A DNA stretch of 64,000 nt. Source: a virus. The notes under the pieces were generated by a model, which saw nothing but the letters and a program-made list of their open reading frames with translations, was not told where the DNA came from and made no database searches. Made by a program: the position numbers and the translations under genes. This document shows, one piece after another, positions 23,162 through 34,200 of the stretch; the stretch's first letter is position 1; the number at the start of each line of letters is the position of its first letter. The DNA lies in the IMG/VR virus record IMGVR_UViG_3300031957_002643, positions 62,001 through 126,000 of that record. One strand, written 5' to 3'.

Positions 23162-23608
23162 TTATGAGTTCTGTGCAACACCATTTAGGGTGACTGTGAT
23201 AGCTGTGACGCCGTGAGCATCAGAACCAACATATGCCTGAGCAAGCTCATAGGCATTTGAACGACGAGTTTTCGTCATGAACTGTGGGTCACCAACAGTT
23301 GAGTCTGCCCATAGGCCGTCCTGCTCATACTTAAGAGTAATAGCCTGATCGCCATCTGAAGCAATCGAAACAGCCTGTGCATACTGCTGGAAGTACTGAA
23401 CGATGTCAGAGAAACGCTCGTGGCGTGCCTTGTCGTCCGCATCTTCTGCAAAATATGCAGCAAGATCAGCCGCAGCCTTAACAGGGTTCGTCGCAGTTGG
23501 GTCACCAGCAGCGGTAACCGTTAGAACTAGCGTATCACCGGCAGCAGGTCCGCCACCTACAGCGCCCGGAAAAGCCAGAGCTTTATAATTGTCAATCCAA
23601 TCTACCAT
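23162..23608 (-). CDS. Probable abundant virion protein, 148 aa
   Basis: A monocistronic late gene: late promoter AATAAATA (23633-23640), strong ribosome-binding site (AGGAG), and its own terminator (23100-23135). Ala/Asp/Thr-rich, soluble, with a beta-like N-terminus (DTLVLTVTAAGDPTATNP) and C-terminus (GVTAITVTLNGVAQNS) around a helical middle. This expression package is typical of highly produced structural or decoration proteins. No family recognised. Confidence 0.7.
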   Translation of the reverse strand: MVDWIDNYKALAFPGAVGGGPAAGDTLVLTVTAAGDPTATNPVKAAADLAAYFAEDADDKARHERFSDIVQYFQQYAQAVSIASDGDQAITLKYEQDGLWADSTVGDPQFMTKTRRSNAYELAQAYVGSDAHGVTAITVTLNGVAQNS

Positions 23609-23632
23609 AATAAAAATCTCCTATATATCTGG

Positions 23633-23640
23633 TATTTATT
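23633..23640 (-). promoter_or_regulatory. Late promoter (AATAAATA) for the 23162-23608 gene
   Basis: AATAAATA on the minus strand 24 nt before ATG 23608. It overlaps the stop of the upstream micro-protein gene. Confidence 0.65.
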
Positions 23641-23800
23641 AGCTCTGATTATCCGCCTTTGTATGTGCTTTCTTTCTGCGCCGTTTAACGGAGGAACGCT
23701 CTCGTTTGATCGGTGCGTTGATAGCTGCGATATTTCCAGCACTGGTAGCACCAGAACTAGCCATCTCAGCCAAGCAGTCATGTAAAGACCGTATAATCAT
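23639..23800 (-). CDS. Micro-protein resembling the capsid maturation site, 53 aa
   Basis: ATG 23800 to TAA 23639. Residues 10-26 read LAEMASSGATSAGNIAA, closely paralleling the capsid protein around its cleavage site (LMENASGGATAAGNIAA), including a protease-type (L/I)xE. The C-terminal half is very basic (KRERSSVKRRRKK). No ribosome-binding site, but a late octamer (ACTAAATA) sits exactly 5 nt before the ATG as at five other late genes. Likely a small head protein cleaved by gp21. Confidence 0.6.
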   Translation of the reverse strand: MIIRSLHDCLAEMASSGATSAGNIAAINAPIKRERSSVKRRRKKAHTKADNQS

Positions 23801-23805
23801 GCTTA

Positions 23806-23813
23806 TATTTAGT
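23806..23813 (-). promoter_or_regulatory. Late promoter-like octamer (ACTAAATA) 5 nt before ATG 23800
   Basis: ACTAAATA, TAAGC, ATG on the minus strand. A weaker match to consensus, but the 5-nt spacing equals that of other leaderless-type late genes here. Confidence 0.45.
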
Positions 23814-24548
23814 CTAATGGTCTGATTTGGTGTGTTTTAATGGAAAAAGCTCAACTTTTTTGCCTAAAGAAGTTGGGTCTTGTAACAGCATGAGATAATA
23901 ACGAGGATGGGGATCGTATTGACCAAGGTAGCGTTCAATTCTGTTTTGAAATTTCTTCAATGCTTTTGCAGGGTCCTTATCGCGTGAAATAGTTTCCCAA
24001 TCACCATCTGCTTTTGTGGAAACAAAAATCTTACCCCTAAATGCGTTCACCGCTACATCAATCTTTTTCCTGATGCCATTAAATACGCCTTCCAATTCGA
24101 ATTTCTCGCTGACGAATTCGATCCCGTTTTCATTTTGACCATGTTGGACCTTTGATGGCAAACAAATTCCTTCGAATCCTGCTGCCTTAGCCATATCCGG
24201 AATGTTTTGTGTGATTTTCCTAAAGCTTCTCACATAATATAATTCATAGACGAATGTTTGTTTGAACCATGATAGAATGCTTTCTTCCTTGTCCACGTGA
24301 ATAGTGGATGGAAAATAAATATTGTCGCCCCACTGATTTGTTACATATGGCCTGATTTGGAAACCATAGTGGTTTTCACGATCATGCGGAATGACAGTGA
24401 TGTCACATCCACACATATCATCTGTTGTCAATGACCATTCTGCCATTCCATCGGAATCAAATGTTTTTTCAAATTCAAAACACTTGTCGGATAGTAACGT
24501 TTCTATCGTCCTGATTATGCGATTCGGGCGCTTTTGCACAGTATTCAT
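23814..24548 (-). CDS. Hypothetical protein, 244 aa
   Basis: A mixed alpha/beta protein with many aromatic residues and three cysteines near the N-terminus (SDKCFEF and MCGCDITV). No catalytic motif is recognised. It overlaps the upstream gene by one base at 24548 and ends just before the micro-protein's promoter. Confidence 0.75.
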   Translation of the reverse strand: MNTVQKRPNRIIRTIETLLSDKCFEFEKTFDSDGMAEWSLTTDDMCGCDITVIPHDRENHYGFQIRPYVTNQWGDNIYFPSTIHVDKEESILSWFKQTFVYELYYVRSFRKITQNIPDMAKAAGFEGICLPSKVQHGQNENGIEFVSEKFELEGVFNGIRKKIDVAVNAFRGKIFVSTKADGDWETISRDKDPAKALKKFQNRIERYLGQYDPHPRYYLMLLQDPTSLGKKVELFPLKHTKSDH

Positions 24549-24958
24549 TACTTCGCTGATGTCTTCTTTTTAGATACAATTTTCTTTTTAGGGGGTGATT
24601 TGACTTCAGTACCATCTGTCATGATTGGTTTTGTTGGAGACGTAGGCTTTACTACTTCAATATTTTTATCCATTTTCAAAATACTTGAAAAGGCATTTCC
24701 TGTCTTGTTTGTCTTCTTGGAAGCAATAAGCATTTTGTTTGATTGTGCCAAACAATGCTGATCTAATCGGGTCTTGAACTCATCAGCATCGGCTTCGCCT
24801 GTTGCTTCATCAAACGGAATTGCGACATCACGTTCCACATCAACATTAATTGTATCGGCATCACTATCACGATATGGATTGATGAACCTAACTCGTGCAA
24901 CGCCTCGGTCCTCAATAATGGAAAGGATTTTGTATTCTACTGGTTTTAAATCTGACAT
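24548..24958 (-). CDS. Hypothetical protein with Lys-rich tail, 136 aa
   Basis: N-terminal beta-rich domain (YKILSIIEDRGVARVRF) and a flexible Pro/Lys tail (SPPKKKIVSKKKTSAK). ATG 24958 has AAGGA upstream and a weak late octamer (AGTAAATA, 24977-24984). Translationally coupled to the next gene. In context a tail or fibre-associated protein is possible. Confidence 0.7.
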   Translation of the reverse strand: MSDLKPVEYKILSIIEDRGVARVRFINPYRDSDADTINVDVERDVAIPFDEATGEADADEFKTRLDQHCLAQSNKMLIASKKTNKTGNAFSSILKMDKNIEVVKPTSPTKPIMTDGTEVKSPPKKKIVSKKKTSAK

Positions 24959-24976
24959 ATCATATATCCTTGTTTC

Positions 24977-24984
24977 TATTTACT
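24977..24984 (-). promoter_or_regulatory. Weak late promoter-like octamer (AGTAAATA) for the 24548-24958 gene
   Basis: AGTAAATA on the minus strand, 18 nt before ATG 24958; two differences from consensus at the variable end. Confidence 0.35.
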
Positions 24985-24999
24985 ATTTGAAAAAATATT

Positions 25000-25533
25000 T
25001 TATATCCCGCCGCCATAAGTCGTTATATTAATGAAATCAAGTAACGCACCACCGTCCGATTCGTTGGTAACATTAATGGTGCCACCGATAGATGGTGTTC
25101 CAGATTGTAACGTATCTGCATAATCTATGCGCAATGTATCATTATTGACGCAACTGACATCCAAATTACCAGAACTTGGTACATTTCCTTGAGAAATTGA
25201 ATTTTTGTATACAGTAGCCGTTCCATTTGTATATGATCCGGCAAATCTGACCGTGATGGTTTGATTGATTCCAGTTACGGTAACTGTATTACCCAACGTG
25301 TCGCCCGGACCAAGGTTATTAAAGTTGATAGAATCTGGGGTGTAATCTGCATTAGAGGCACCATAAAAATCTTCTAATGATATTGCGCCAGACGTAGGAA
25401 CACTATTATTCGCAGTAATATCTGGAACAAGTCCCCCGCCTCGATAATAATCTGTCAAAGATTGTGGTGCTGAACCTCCAAATTCAGCAACCAAATCATT
25501 AATTGAAATTGTGCCACTAGCTTGAAGAGCCAT
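25000..25533 (-). CDS. Tail-fibre-associated protein, 177 aa
   Basis: Opens with LQASGTISINDLVAEFGG and repeats a variant of it (NNSVPTSGAISLEDFYGA), with YYRGGGLVPD between: a short modular repeat common at the start of phage fibre and virion proteins. The rest is Thr/Gly/Asn-rich beta structure. The start overlaps the end of the giant fibre gene by 17 nt, so the two are translated in series. Probably a fibre tip or accessory protein. Confidence 0.7.
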   Translation of the reverse strand: MALQASGTISINDLVAEFGGSAPQSLTDYYRGGGLVPDITANNSVPTSGAISLEDFYGASNADYTPDSINFNNLGPGDTLGNTVTVTGINQTITVRFAGSYTNGTATVYKNSISQGNVPSSGNLDVSCVNNDTLRIDYADTLQSGTPSIGGTINVTNESDGGALLDFINITTYGGGI

Positions 25534-28500
25534 TGATTTTCTCCATCAAGTTCTGAACAAGTACTTCAAGCCTTTCTATTTTATTTTCCAATGCTTCACG
25601 TTTTTTCTTTTCTTCATAGAGGGCGGCTACTGCATATTTTCCATAATCAACCGAAAGAATGCCATCCGTTCCCGTTATTACTAATTCCGGTGCAGTATTT
25701 TTAACTTCTTGTGCAATGATACCGATTGAGCGGCCACGTCCGTCCTTCCAATCGAATTCAATAACATTCAATTCATCAATTAGTGAGGGCCTATCGATGA
25801 CTCCAATAATGGTCTTAAGTGTAATATCAGAATTCGCAGTCACGTTACCAGTTGCAGTGAAATTTCCGTTACCATCAAACTTAATATCATATGCCGTACC
25901 ATCATTCGTTGAAAAATGCATTTCCGAACCAGACGATTGTGACCAGATTTTAGATACTGCTGTATCACTAAAGGATATACCACCGCCATACGAGCCTGAC
26001 AAACGCAAAGCAGAGTTAGCATTAACTGTCGGATTGAAAATGGAAGAATCTTGGGCGATTATAAATGATCCATTATCATCAAATGTATACTTCGTAGTGG
26101 TCCCATCGCGGATGTAAAGATTTCCCGCATTCATATCCATATAAGTGTTTGAACCGTTGAAGAAAATCTCAAAGTCATTTCCAGTTCCAAATGAACAAAT
26201 CACACTATCATCGAATTTTAAGGTTCCAGCCGATTTAATTGTACTGGTATCTGATCTTAGGAATTGCGTCGCTTGGATACCATCAACTGTATCTGCATCT
26301 AAGCCGGAACCAGCACCATCATTCCCCGGATGCCAAACAACATTCCCGCCGACCGAAATGGTATTACCAACATATAGCTTACCATCAACAGTGAGTGACA
26401 TCGCTCCTTGTGCATTGGTATGATCAGTATGACCCCACCAGAAACCACGATCAGTATCGTTGTTCATTTGGAAGGTCATCGCATAATCATTATTCAAATA
26501 GCCATAAGTGAAACCTGTCTGCATACCGATTGCATAGTTTCCAGAGGACCATACTCTGATTTTATCTCTACTTGACGTGTTGACCGAAATATATTGATCC
26601 GCAGTCATAGTTCCGGTGGTTGAAATATTACCAGTAAACGCTGCACCAGACAAAATTGCGACCGGAGTACCACTTACACGCGGAGTCACATTAAAATTAA
26701 AATATGATCCATCGTCCGAATAAATTCGATGCGAAGTCCCATCACTAAAGCCGATATATCCTGTTCGAGTACCAGTAGTTGCTGCAAAAAATTCGAGGTA
26801 ACCAGAATTTGAACCATTTGTATTAGTTCCAACGTATCCATTAGTTCCATTCTTAAAACCAACATTCCCGCCGCTAAAGTTCATAGCTCCCGACAAATTG
26901 ATTGTGCTACCAGTCATAGTAATGTCGCCAACACCGGTCAAATTGACATCATTGATATCCACCGCACTGGATGTCAGTGTAAGAATTGGTGCTGACGTTA
27001 AAATGCCACCGGTACCAATAACGAACGTTGAACTATCGGCAGCACCGATTGACCAATCAGCGCCGTTGTTCCCAACATCAAAAGTAATAGTCGGATCGCC
27101 CGCCCCTCCATGAATTTCAATAGATGTATCCGCACCAATGTTTCGTCTAAATAGAGCAAGACTACCACCACCACCACCACCATTAACGGTCAATCCTGTT
27201 CCAGAAGTAGCTGTATCATCAACTTGTAAAACAGAAGCGGCATTAGAGAACGCGCCATCGCCACCAACACGCAACCAGCCATTAATATCTGATCTCGGGT
27301 TTTTAGCCAAATCAGCAATAATCACGATAGGGCGCAAATTAGATGGTGTTATATCTAACGAGGTTTTAAGATCGAGATCAATACCGTACAAGGTTCCAAT
27401 AGTTGAACCAACCTCAACATCTGGATAACCTTCAAAAATTCTAGCAGTCGTAACGGTTCCGGCATTAACATCTAATAGTCCTCTTATACTATATGCATTT
27501 GATAATGTTTGATCAACATCTCCCGTAACTAATGCACTGGCAAAAATACCATATAGACTGTTTGCCTGACTGCCAGCATTATCCAATCTGGCGCGGGCAT
27601 ATACTCCATACGCGCTAATTGCTTCTGCACCGGCCCCACCAAATACATAACTTTCAAAATATCCAGCATATATGTTATCAGTATAACCAGAAGAAACGTC
27701 AGCTCTACCATAAACGCCGATTGGTCGTAACTGATATGTATTTGCTGAGGTTGAACCATCCGTCAAATCAGAATAACCATAAACACCAATTCTGTTTCTA
27801 TCAGCGGCTAAATTATCGGTTCCAAATGTTGAATTGGTGTATCCATAAACTGCTGATTGATCTGAATCAGCCGACCTATCGGCTTCATAATATGTATAAA
27901 CTACATGATCGGCGCTTACATTACTGGCACCATTACCAAACTGTGCATAGTCAAAATTATAAATATTGTGTTGGTTACCAGTAATATCGGCATTGGCAAC
28001 AATATTACCATCAGGACTTAATGTTAAATTACCGCCACTGCCGGAAATGGTACCAATAGTACCATTTCCGGCAGCATAAATTTCATTATTATCAAATGCC
28101 CAGCCAATTGTACTATTACCAATTCGAACCCAACCATTGTTCCATGTTGATCCAGCAATAGTTCCAACACCAGTAGGAACTTCAAATTCAGTATTATCTG
28201 CAAGTACCAACTTGTTGGTTGATAGCTGATATTGAATTTTTGTATTGCCCTGTGATTGAATAGAAATATTTGAATTGTCACTGTTATTGATTACTAATCC
28301 AGAACCACTGGCGGTTATTGATGCTCGTGCCCCAGTATCACCAATAGTAAATCCATTAGTGGTCGTATTGAAATAATCGCTGGCAAATGATACGCCGGTT
28401 TCCATGGTTAACGCAGAACTGCTCAATACCATTTTATCGGCATTTGATGCCCGGAATGTCATGTCTCTGTCGGTGTTAGAATATATAAAACCACCATCAT

Positions 28501-31273
28501 AGACTTGGCCCGTATCACCAAAATACAATGATGCGGTGCCTGCTGTGCCACCAAGAAGAAGACCACCAGCATTACCGCCAGAGTTATTGTCTTGAATAAC
28601 AAAATCGAATGGCGTTAATGATGGTGTTCCTTCGCCTGAATTTACAGTTACGTGCAATGGTGCACCCGGTGCTGCTCCGATTCCTAAAGCATCAGCAGTC
28701 AATCCATCATTATCAAAGGAACTTACAACAGAACCATTATAAAATACTTGAACTCCGCCCGATCCGTCATTTATTCTAAAACCATTATCCTGTGTTTTAG
28801 AAAGCATAAACCAGTCTGAAGTAGTTCCATCTTCATATATTGAAAGACGGTCTGAATATGTGTTGGTGCTGGTATTAAAGTCTAAAGAAGTTCCACCAGC
28901 AATGACTGAACGTGTCGGGTATTGTGAAACATTACCAAGTTTTATAGGAACATGTGCTTCGTGAAATAAAATTTCCCCAAGCTGGAAATAATCACCCGCA
29001 CCGGCACCAAATGTTGTGAAAAATCTTACTTGAAAACTTCCATTCGCATATGGAGAAAGATCAATTGACGCCGTTCTCCAACTACCAGCAAGTGCAACAG
29101 TGGCCGCTGCGTCATCGCCGTAATCTCTCCACACTTCTATCCAATTAGTACCATCGTAAACTTCACAGACTGCTTGTTCAGTAATGCTATCATTTGAATA
29201 ATTTCGATACGCAAATGTCATGAAGATGCGGGTTTGACTATATGGATCGTCATCATCAATAGATACATCTGGATCAAAAACACGATATGACCCAATATCA
29301 ACAACCGGAGAAGTAACACGAGTGTCCAATCGGATTTGAATGCCTTTGTCTGTTTGCCATTCAATTAAAGTAGACGGAGTAACCCCATCTAGTTGAAAAT
29401 TGGTACCGCCATTTCTTTCATCAGCCGCCCATTCACCAAGATCACCTGTAATGTTTCCCGGCGATGTCGAGAGACCATCTGTGTTATTTGGAAAGCTTTC
29501 GGAATAAATTATACGTCCAACATTTAAGCCTTTAGCTTTGAAACTTAAATCAGTTTCGACATGACCAAGAGATTTGACCCTGAGACCAGTAAAGTTATCA
29601 CCGCTGTAATCGGCGCGAAGGTCCATAATATAGCGTGCTGCTGCCCTATCGGGATCACGCACTTCAATATGAGTAATCCCATTAGTTGTTGATGGTTCGA
29701 TTAATAATTGCGGATTACCACCTGTATTCATTAAAATCTGAGAACCTTGAACATCAAGTGTTCCAATAATATCAACGCCCGCAGAATCCACATTTATGAT
29801 TTGTGCACTGGAAACCGAAATACCGAAATTGCCAGCAGAAGGCCAATATACACCAGTGCCTTGGTCGGCATTCGCGTTCAATGCCGGACTTGCAGCGCTA
29901 CCATTTGCAAAACGAACTTCAGCGGTTCCGCTCAGTTCAAGGCGAGATGTAGTGATATCAAAAACTTCAGTTCCATTTAAATCAATATTGATTCTGTCAT
30001 CAGCAATAGAATATATTCTAGAGTCTTTATCAGCATCAAGATAAATGCTACCACCGTTTGTGTACAAATTAGCATTTCTATCAATTTCTAATAAGTTTGC
30101 AGTAAAGACACCCGCATCTGTTCTGGACTGTAGTACAAATGTTTCTCCATTTGCAGTTATTGTCCAAAGTTTTTCATCAACGCCCGCGTCTGTTTCGCGA
30201 ATATAAATCTGATTACCAGTACCTTCAAAATAATTGGTGCCGGTCCAAGTATTATTACTTGTAAGTCTACCAGTCGTGTTATCAACATATGCCTTAATGG
30301 ATTGTTGTGTAGCGAGAGCAAGTGAGGAGTTAGATACAAGATTATCTTCATCCAAAATCGCATCAACTCCGATTCCTGATGTGAGAGACAGTTTGCCAGA
30401 GGAGTCAACATTGAGAGCATCCGTTGCATCTACCGTAACAGTAAGTGCATTGCTAGTTTGAATCTTCCAAGGACTATTAACATCGGCCCCATCAGGTTGT
30501 TGAAAGTTAAGACTTCTGGACGCAGCAGAAATTAAAGAAAGTACAGAAACATTTGTCGTGGTATTTGTTGCTGTAATCGTACCAGTGCCCGTTACGTCAA
30601 CACTGGTAAGGCCGACATTCAATACTTCTGTTAAGCTCGAACCTGTATAAAATTTAAACGGTCTGGCATTGCTTTCAGATTCAAAAATAAAACCGGAATT
30701 GTTTTGTGCAATTCTGGTATTATATCCAGAGGTCACATCTTCAACATCGATACGAATTCGACCAACGGACCCACCATCATCATTTGAAATAATGATACCT
30801 TGACCAGACAGATTCCCCAACCCATGAGAATTGTCACCAACAGCAAGACTGCCGATTAACACATTATTACCAGCTTCATCAATGACAAACCGATTTACGT
30901 CACCGCCACCATCGTTCGTGGTAAACGTAGCTTGTCCTTGTGATGTAACAGCAAGCCATGGAATACTGTTGACATCAATTTCCAAAGAATTATCGACAGC
31001 CGTGATTTGAACTGCGGTAGAATTCGTTGTGTTGCCAAGAGTAAAGGTATTTGAATTATCAGTGTCAACAATCGTCAACTCACCATAGATATCAATACCC
31101 TGTGTGTAAACATGTGCGAACCGTTTGGTTGCGGAACCCAATGAGTAAGTGCCATCAACATCAGGAATGAAATCTGAATTGATTTGAGTATCCAAAGTGA
31201 TATCATTTTTGAAGCGGGTTGTTCCCGTTACAACTAGATCACCGAAAATTATTGTATCTGTTAATTTAGCCAT
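25517..31273 (-). CDS. Giant tail fibre with C-terminal S74 intramolecular chaperone, 1918 aa
   Basis: Repetitive beta-structure rich in Gly, Thr, Asn and Ser throughout, with the N-terminal segment FGDLVVTGTTRFKNDI typical of fibre shafts. The final 105 residues are a peptidase-S74 (endosialidase-type) chaperone: NSDITLK (Ser1815, the self-cleavage position), LNVIEFDWKDG, GIIAQEVKNTAPELV and a terminal coiled coil. S74 domains help trimerisation and then cut themselves off. The start overlaps the preceding LamG fibre gene by 8 nt. It should form part of the host-recognition apparatus. Confidence 0.88.
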   Translation of the reverse strand: MAKLTDTIIFGDLVVTGTTRFKNDITLDTQINSDFIPDVDGTYSLGSATKRFAHVYTQGIDIYGELTIVDTDNSNTFTLGNTTNSTAVQITAVDNSLEIDVNSIPWLAVTSQGQATFTTNDGGGDVNRFVIDEAGNNVLIGSLAVGDNSHGLGNLSGQGIIISNDDGGSVGRIRIDVEDVTSGYNTRIAQNNSGFIFESESNARPFKFYTGSSLTEVLNVGLTSVDVTGTGTITATNTTTNVSVLSLISAASRSLNFQQPDGADVNSPWKIQTSNALTVTVDATDALNVDSSGKLSLTSGIGVDAILDEDNLVSNSSLALATQQSIKAYVDNTTGRLTSNNTWTGTNYFEGTGNQIYIRETDAGVDEKLWTITANGETFVLQSRTDAGVFTANLLEIDRNANLYTNGGSIYLDADKDSRIYSIADDRINIDLNGTEVFDITTSRLELSGTAEVRFANGSAASPALNANADQGTGVYWPSAGNFGISVSSAQIINVDSAGVDIIGTLDVQGSQILMNTGGNPQLLIEPSTTNGITHIEVRDPDRAAARYIMDLRADYSGDNFTGLRVKSLGHVETDLSFKAKGLNVGRIIYSESFPNNTDGLSTSPGNITGDLGEWAADERNGGTNFQLDGVTPSTLIEWQTDKGIQIRLDTRVTSPVVDIGSYRVFDPDVSIDDDDPYSQTRIFMTFAYRNYSNDSITEQAVCEVYDGTNWIEVWRDYGDDAAATVALAGSWRTASIDLSPYANGSFQVRFFTTFGAGAGDYFQLGEILFHEAHVPIKLGNVSQYPTRSVIAGGTSLDFNTSTNTYSDRLSIYEDGTTSDWFMLSKTQDNGFRINDGSGGVQVFYNGSVVSSFDNDGLTADALGIGAAPGAPLHVTVNSGEGTPSLTPFDFVIQDNNSGGNAGGLLLGGTAGTASLYFGDTGQVYDGGFIYSNTDRDMTFRASNADKMVLSSSALTMETGVSFASDYFNTTTNGFTIGDTGARASITASGSGLVINNSDNSNISIQSQGNTKIQYQLSTNKLVLADNTEFEVPTGVGTIAGSTWNNGWVRIGNSTIGWAFDNNEIYAAGNGTIGTISGSGGNLTLSPDGNIVANADITGNQHNIYNFDYAQFGNGASNVSADHVVYTYYEADRSADSDQSAVYGYTNSTFGTDNLAADRNRIGVYGYSDLTDGSTSANTYQLRPIGVYGRADVSSGYTDNIYAGYFESYVFGGAGAEAISAYGVYARARLDNAGSQANSLYGIFASALVTGDVDQTLSNAYSIRGLLDVNAGTVTTARIFEGYPDVEVGSTIGTLYGIDLDLKTSLDITPSNLRPIVIIADLAKNPRSDINGWLRVGGDGAFSNAASVLQVDDTATSGTGLTVNGGGGGGSLALFRRNIGADTSIEIHGGAGDPTITFDVGNNGADWSIGAADSSTFVIGTGGILTSAPILTLTSSAVDINDVNLTGVGDITMTGSTINLSGAMNFSGGNVGFKNGTNGYVGTNTNGSNSGYLEFFAATTGTRTGYIGFSDGTSHRIYSDDGSYFNFNVTPRVSGTPVAILSGAAFTGNISTTGTMTADQYISVNTSSRDKIRVWSSGNYAIGMQTGFTYGYLNNDYAMTFQMNNDTDRGFWWGHTDHTNAQGAMSLTVDGKLYVGNTISVGGNVVWHPGNDGAGSGLDADTVDGIQATQFLRSDTSTIKSAGTLKFDDSVICSFGTGNDFEIFFNGSNTYMDMNAGNLYIRDGTTTKYTFDDNGSFIIAQDSSIFNPTVNANSALRLSGSYGGGISFSDTAVSKIWSQSSGSEMHFSTNDGTAYDIKFDGNGNFTATGNVTANSDITLKTIIGVIDRPSLIDELNVIEFDWKDGRGRSIGIIAQEVKNTAPELVITGTDGILSVDYGKYAVAALYEEKKKREALENKIERLEVLVQNLMEKINGSSS

Positions 31274-34200
31274 TTATCGCGTCAGAGATTTGTCTTACTA
31301 CTAAGCTACCATCAAATGATCTCTGCATTGCAGAGTTGTTCGATTGTAACTTGTACAAAGTATTTATCTCTTTAGCCGATAGTGCTCTAGAAAAGATCAT
31401 ACATTGACTAACTGATCCATCTAATCCTTCTGCGCCCCACGACGCATCACCAATTCTAACGTTCTCATCGCCAGTCGTCACGAAAGTTATAGACTGTGAT
31501 GCGCTGTTGTCCTCAGCCCCATCCACATAAATTTTGTAATCTGTTCCATCGTATGTGATGACGAGATGATACCAGTCTGTTGTGTCTGGTGAAATACTAC
31601 TAGTCACGCCCTTCCATGTGGCACTGTTATCATCGTAACTTTGAGCATTAAATTTACCACCGGTCGTATGACAAATAAAGAAAACGTTCTCCCACGCAAA
31701 AATTGTTTCTCTTTCAGAGATGGTCTGTTGGTCCAATTTCACCCAAACACTAGCGGTCAATTCAGTTGTAATATTGCTATAAGGAAGAGCATCATAGTCA
31801 ATATAATAATCACTGGCACCACCGGCAGTGTTGTCAAATCTATATGCACCACCATTCGACATATTATTGATTCGTGTTGGTTCTCCATTCCCAGAAAATG
31901 TAACAGTATAATCTGACACTGTTCCCGAAATCTCCCTAACGCCAATATCGAGAGGCGTCCAAAAAATCAGTTCATCTGTATCATCAATTCCGACTTCGGT
32001 TATCTTCTCAACATGAATAACCCCTGCTCTTGTGGGGACTTCGAATTCCGCGTATGAAACCGAATGCAATTCGGTTGAACCATAAATCAAGTTTTCATTT
32101 CCACCAGAGTCATCAACATATGCAAGCATCGGATCAGAGCAAACAAAGTGCCATCCTGCGGTATTGAGGTACGTCCCATCGGTGGTGATTTTTAAATGCG
32201 TCGGAAATGCTTCTCCATCAGTATAGACACCACCACCAGTTACATTTTCGGTCCCAATCAATGTGCCAGATGGATTATAAACCGAAACAGTTGCACCCGA
32301 CTTTATTCCAACAAATGCTACAAATTCAACAGTTTCCGCCAACACGAATTTGGTCGCCATTGCAGTTCTCGGAGCAAACAATGATGATTCGCTTCCATCC
32401 CCATCCCCTTGCGATTTTGCTGAGATAGGATAATCGGCTATGATCTTTAGAGACGGGCCAACGAAACTTCCGCCACCAGTCGGAATACTGTAAGATGCAT
32501 TTGCACTTATTGTGGTTGTCGAGACAGTTCCATCACTCTCATATAAAGTTACATTGGTAGATTGATTTCCTGCTGTGATAAATCCACTAGTCGGGATACC
32601 ATACAACTCTTCTCTTGCAGGAAATAATGCCATCGAGTCATTATTCGCGTTAGCAATAACATGAACCAATAACGGTTCGGTGGCTAAAATTAGATATGAC
32701 CCTGTTGAAGTAATGGAGAAGGTTTCCATAGTAAATGATGATATACTTCCAGATGTTGTTAGCGATCCATTTAAATATATTTCGTAATCAGAATCGTAAT
32801 CCAATGCGAATAGTTTGAATTCACCATTTAGATTTCTACCAAAGTAATATAAAAACTCTCGACCTTCCCAAGAGGTGGGTATCAAGTTTGCGTAAGTGCT
32901 AGGACCAACGAATTTTTTGTCTGCTGTGATGATATCACCTTCAACAGTACTGATGCTTTTTGTTGTATAGGCTGTTGTGGTTGTTCCTTGCGAAACGCCA
33001 TTTTTGAAAAATTCAGTGTTGTCCTCATAACTGACAAAATCATATGTGCTGTCTGCAAAGACCACATATTCTTTGTTGTCTACTGGTTTCCTTAATGGTT
33101 CCATGCGTATTGAATTGGATCGAAGAGAACTATCGGAACTAAGCTTGGCTCTATTCGTGTATATTTCAGTTCTAGCATCGCCATCTAAAATAGATGCATA
33201 AATTCTTACATCGCTCAAATCACCAGTATAATATCTTAAACTCGATGCATCTCTACCTATGTAAAAAGTGGATGCGACCTCGGTTTCAGTTGTATATGTC
33301 TTAGATGTATTTTCAATTTCTACATTATCCAGATATGCAGTTAGTGTTCCATCGGATTGACGGCTTACAATCAAATTATGCCATTCGTTTAATGATGGTG
33401 ACGCCAATACTTCATTGACGTTAACACTATAAAATCTCAAATCATTATTATCATCAATAACAATACCAAAAGAAAATGCATCGCCAACATTATTAAGTGC
33501 AAGTAATGCATTGAACACACTTCCTTGATCGTCATGACCGGCAGTTCTAAACCATAAAGAAATAGTGAAATCGGCATTCACTATTTTTTTCAACCTGTTA
33601 ACATCAACATCTGCTATGGAAATACTACTGGAAGAAGCAGAATTAAAAATTCCATATCTGTAATTGACTGCCGAATCTATTTGTCTGGTTGGCGTTGACC
33701 AATCAGTACCAGTGGATGTTCCATTCTGACCGTAGCCTGAGCAATCGTTGGGGGATTTTTCAAGCTTCCAATGGCCAACAAGACCACGAGCAATATCTTT
33801 GATTTCTTGAATATTTAAAACTGAAGGATATACTCTGAAATCATTAAACAATATCTCAGCATCACTATTAAAAAGTCTTATTTTTCTTGATGGATATGAT
33901 GGATATACTATGTCACTTCTATTGGAAACTTCGTCTCCATTGACGTAAACGATCAATATATTGGCATTTTTAACAATCGTAATATGATACCATTCATTCA
34001 ATATGAAATCAGTTCCCGATCCGCCCTCTCCGAAATCCGCAGGACCCGAGTTGACGCCTGAAGTGATTCCGATGTCCGTATATCTCAGATGTAGTTTTTG
34101 TCCGATTTGTGCTATAAGGGGTGATCGATATTCTGATGTATTGTCCGATGATGCCAAAAATAATTGTTTATATGATGCAGATGATGCATTCATTTTCATC

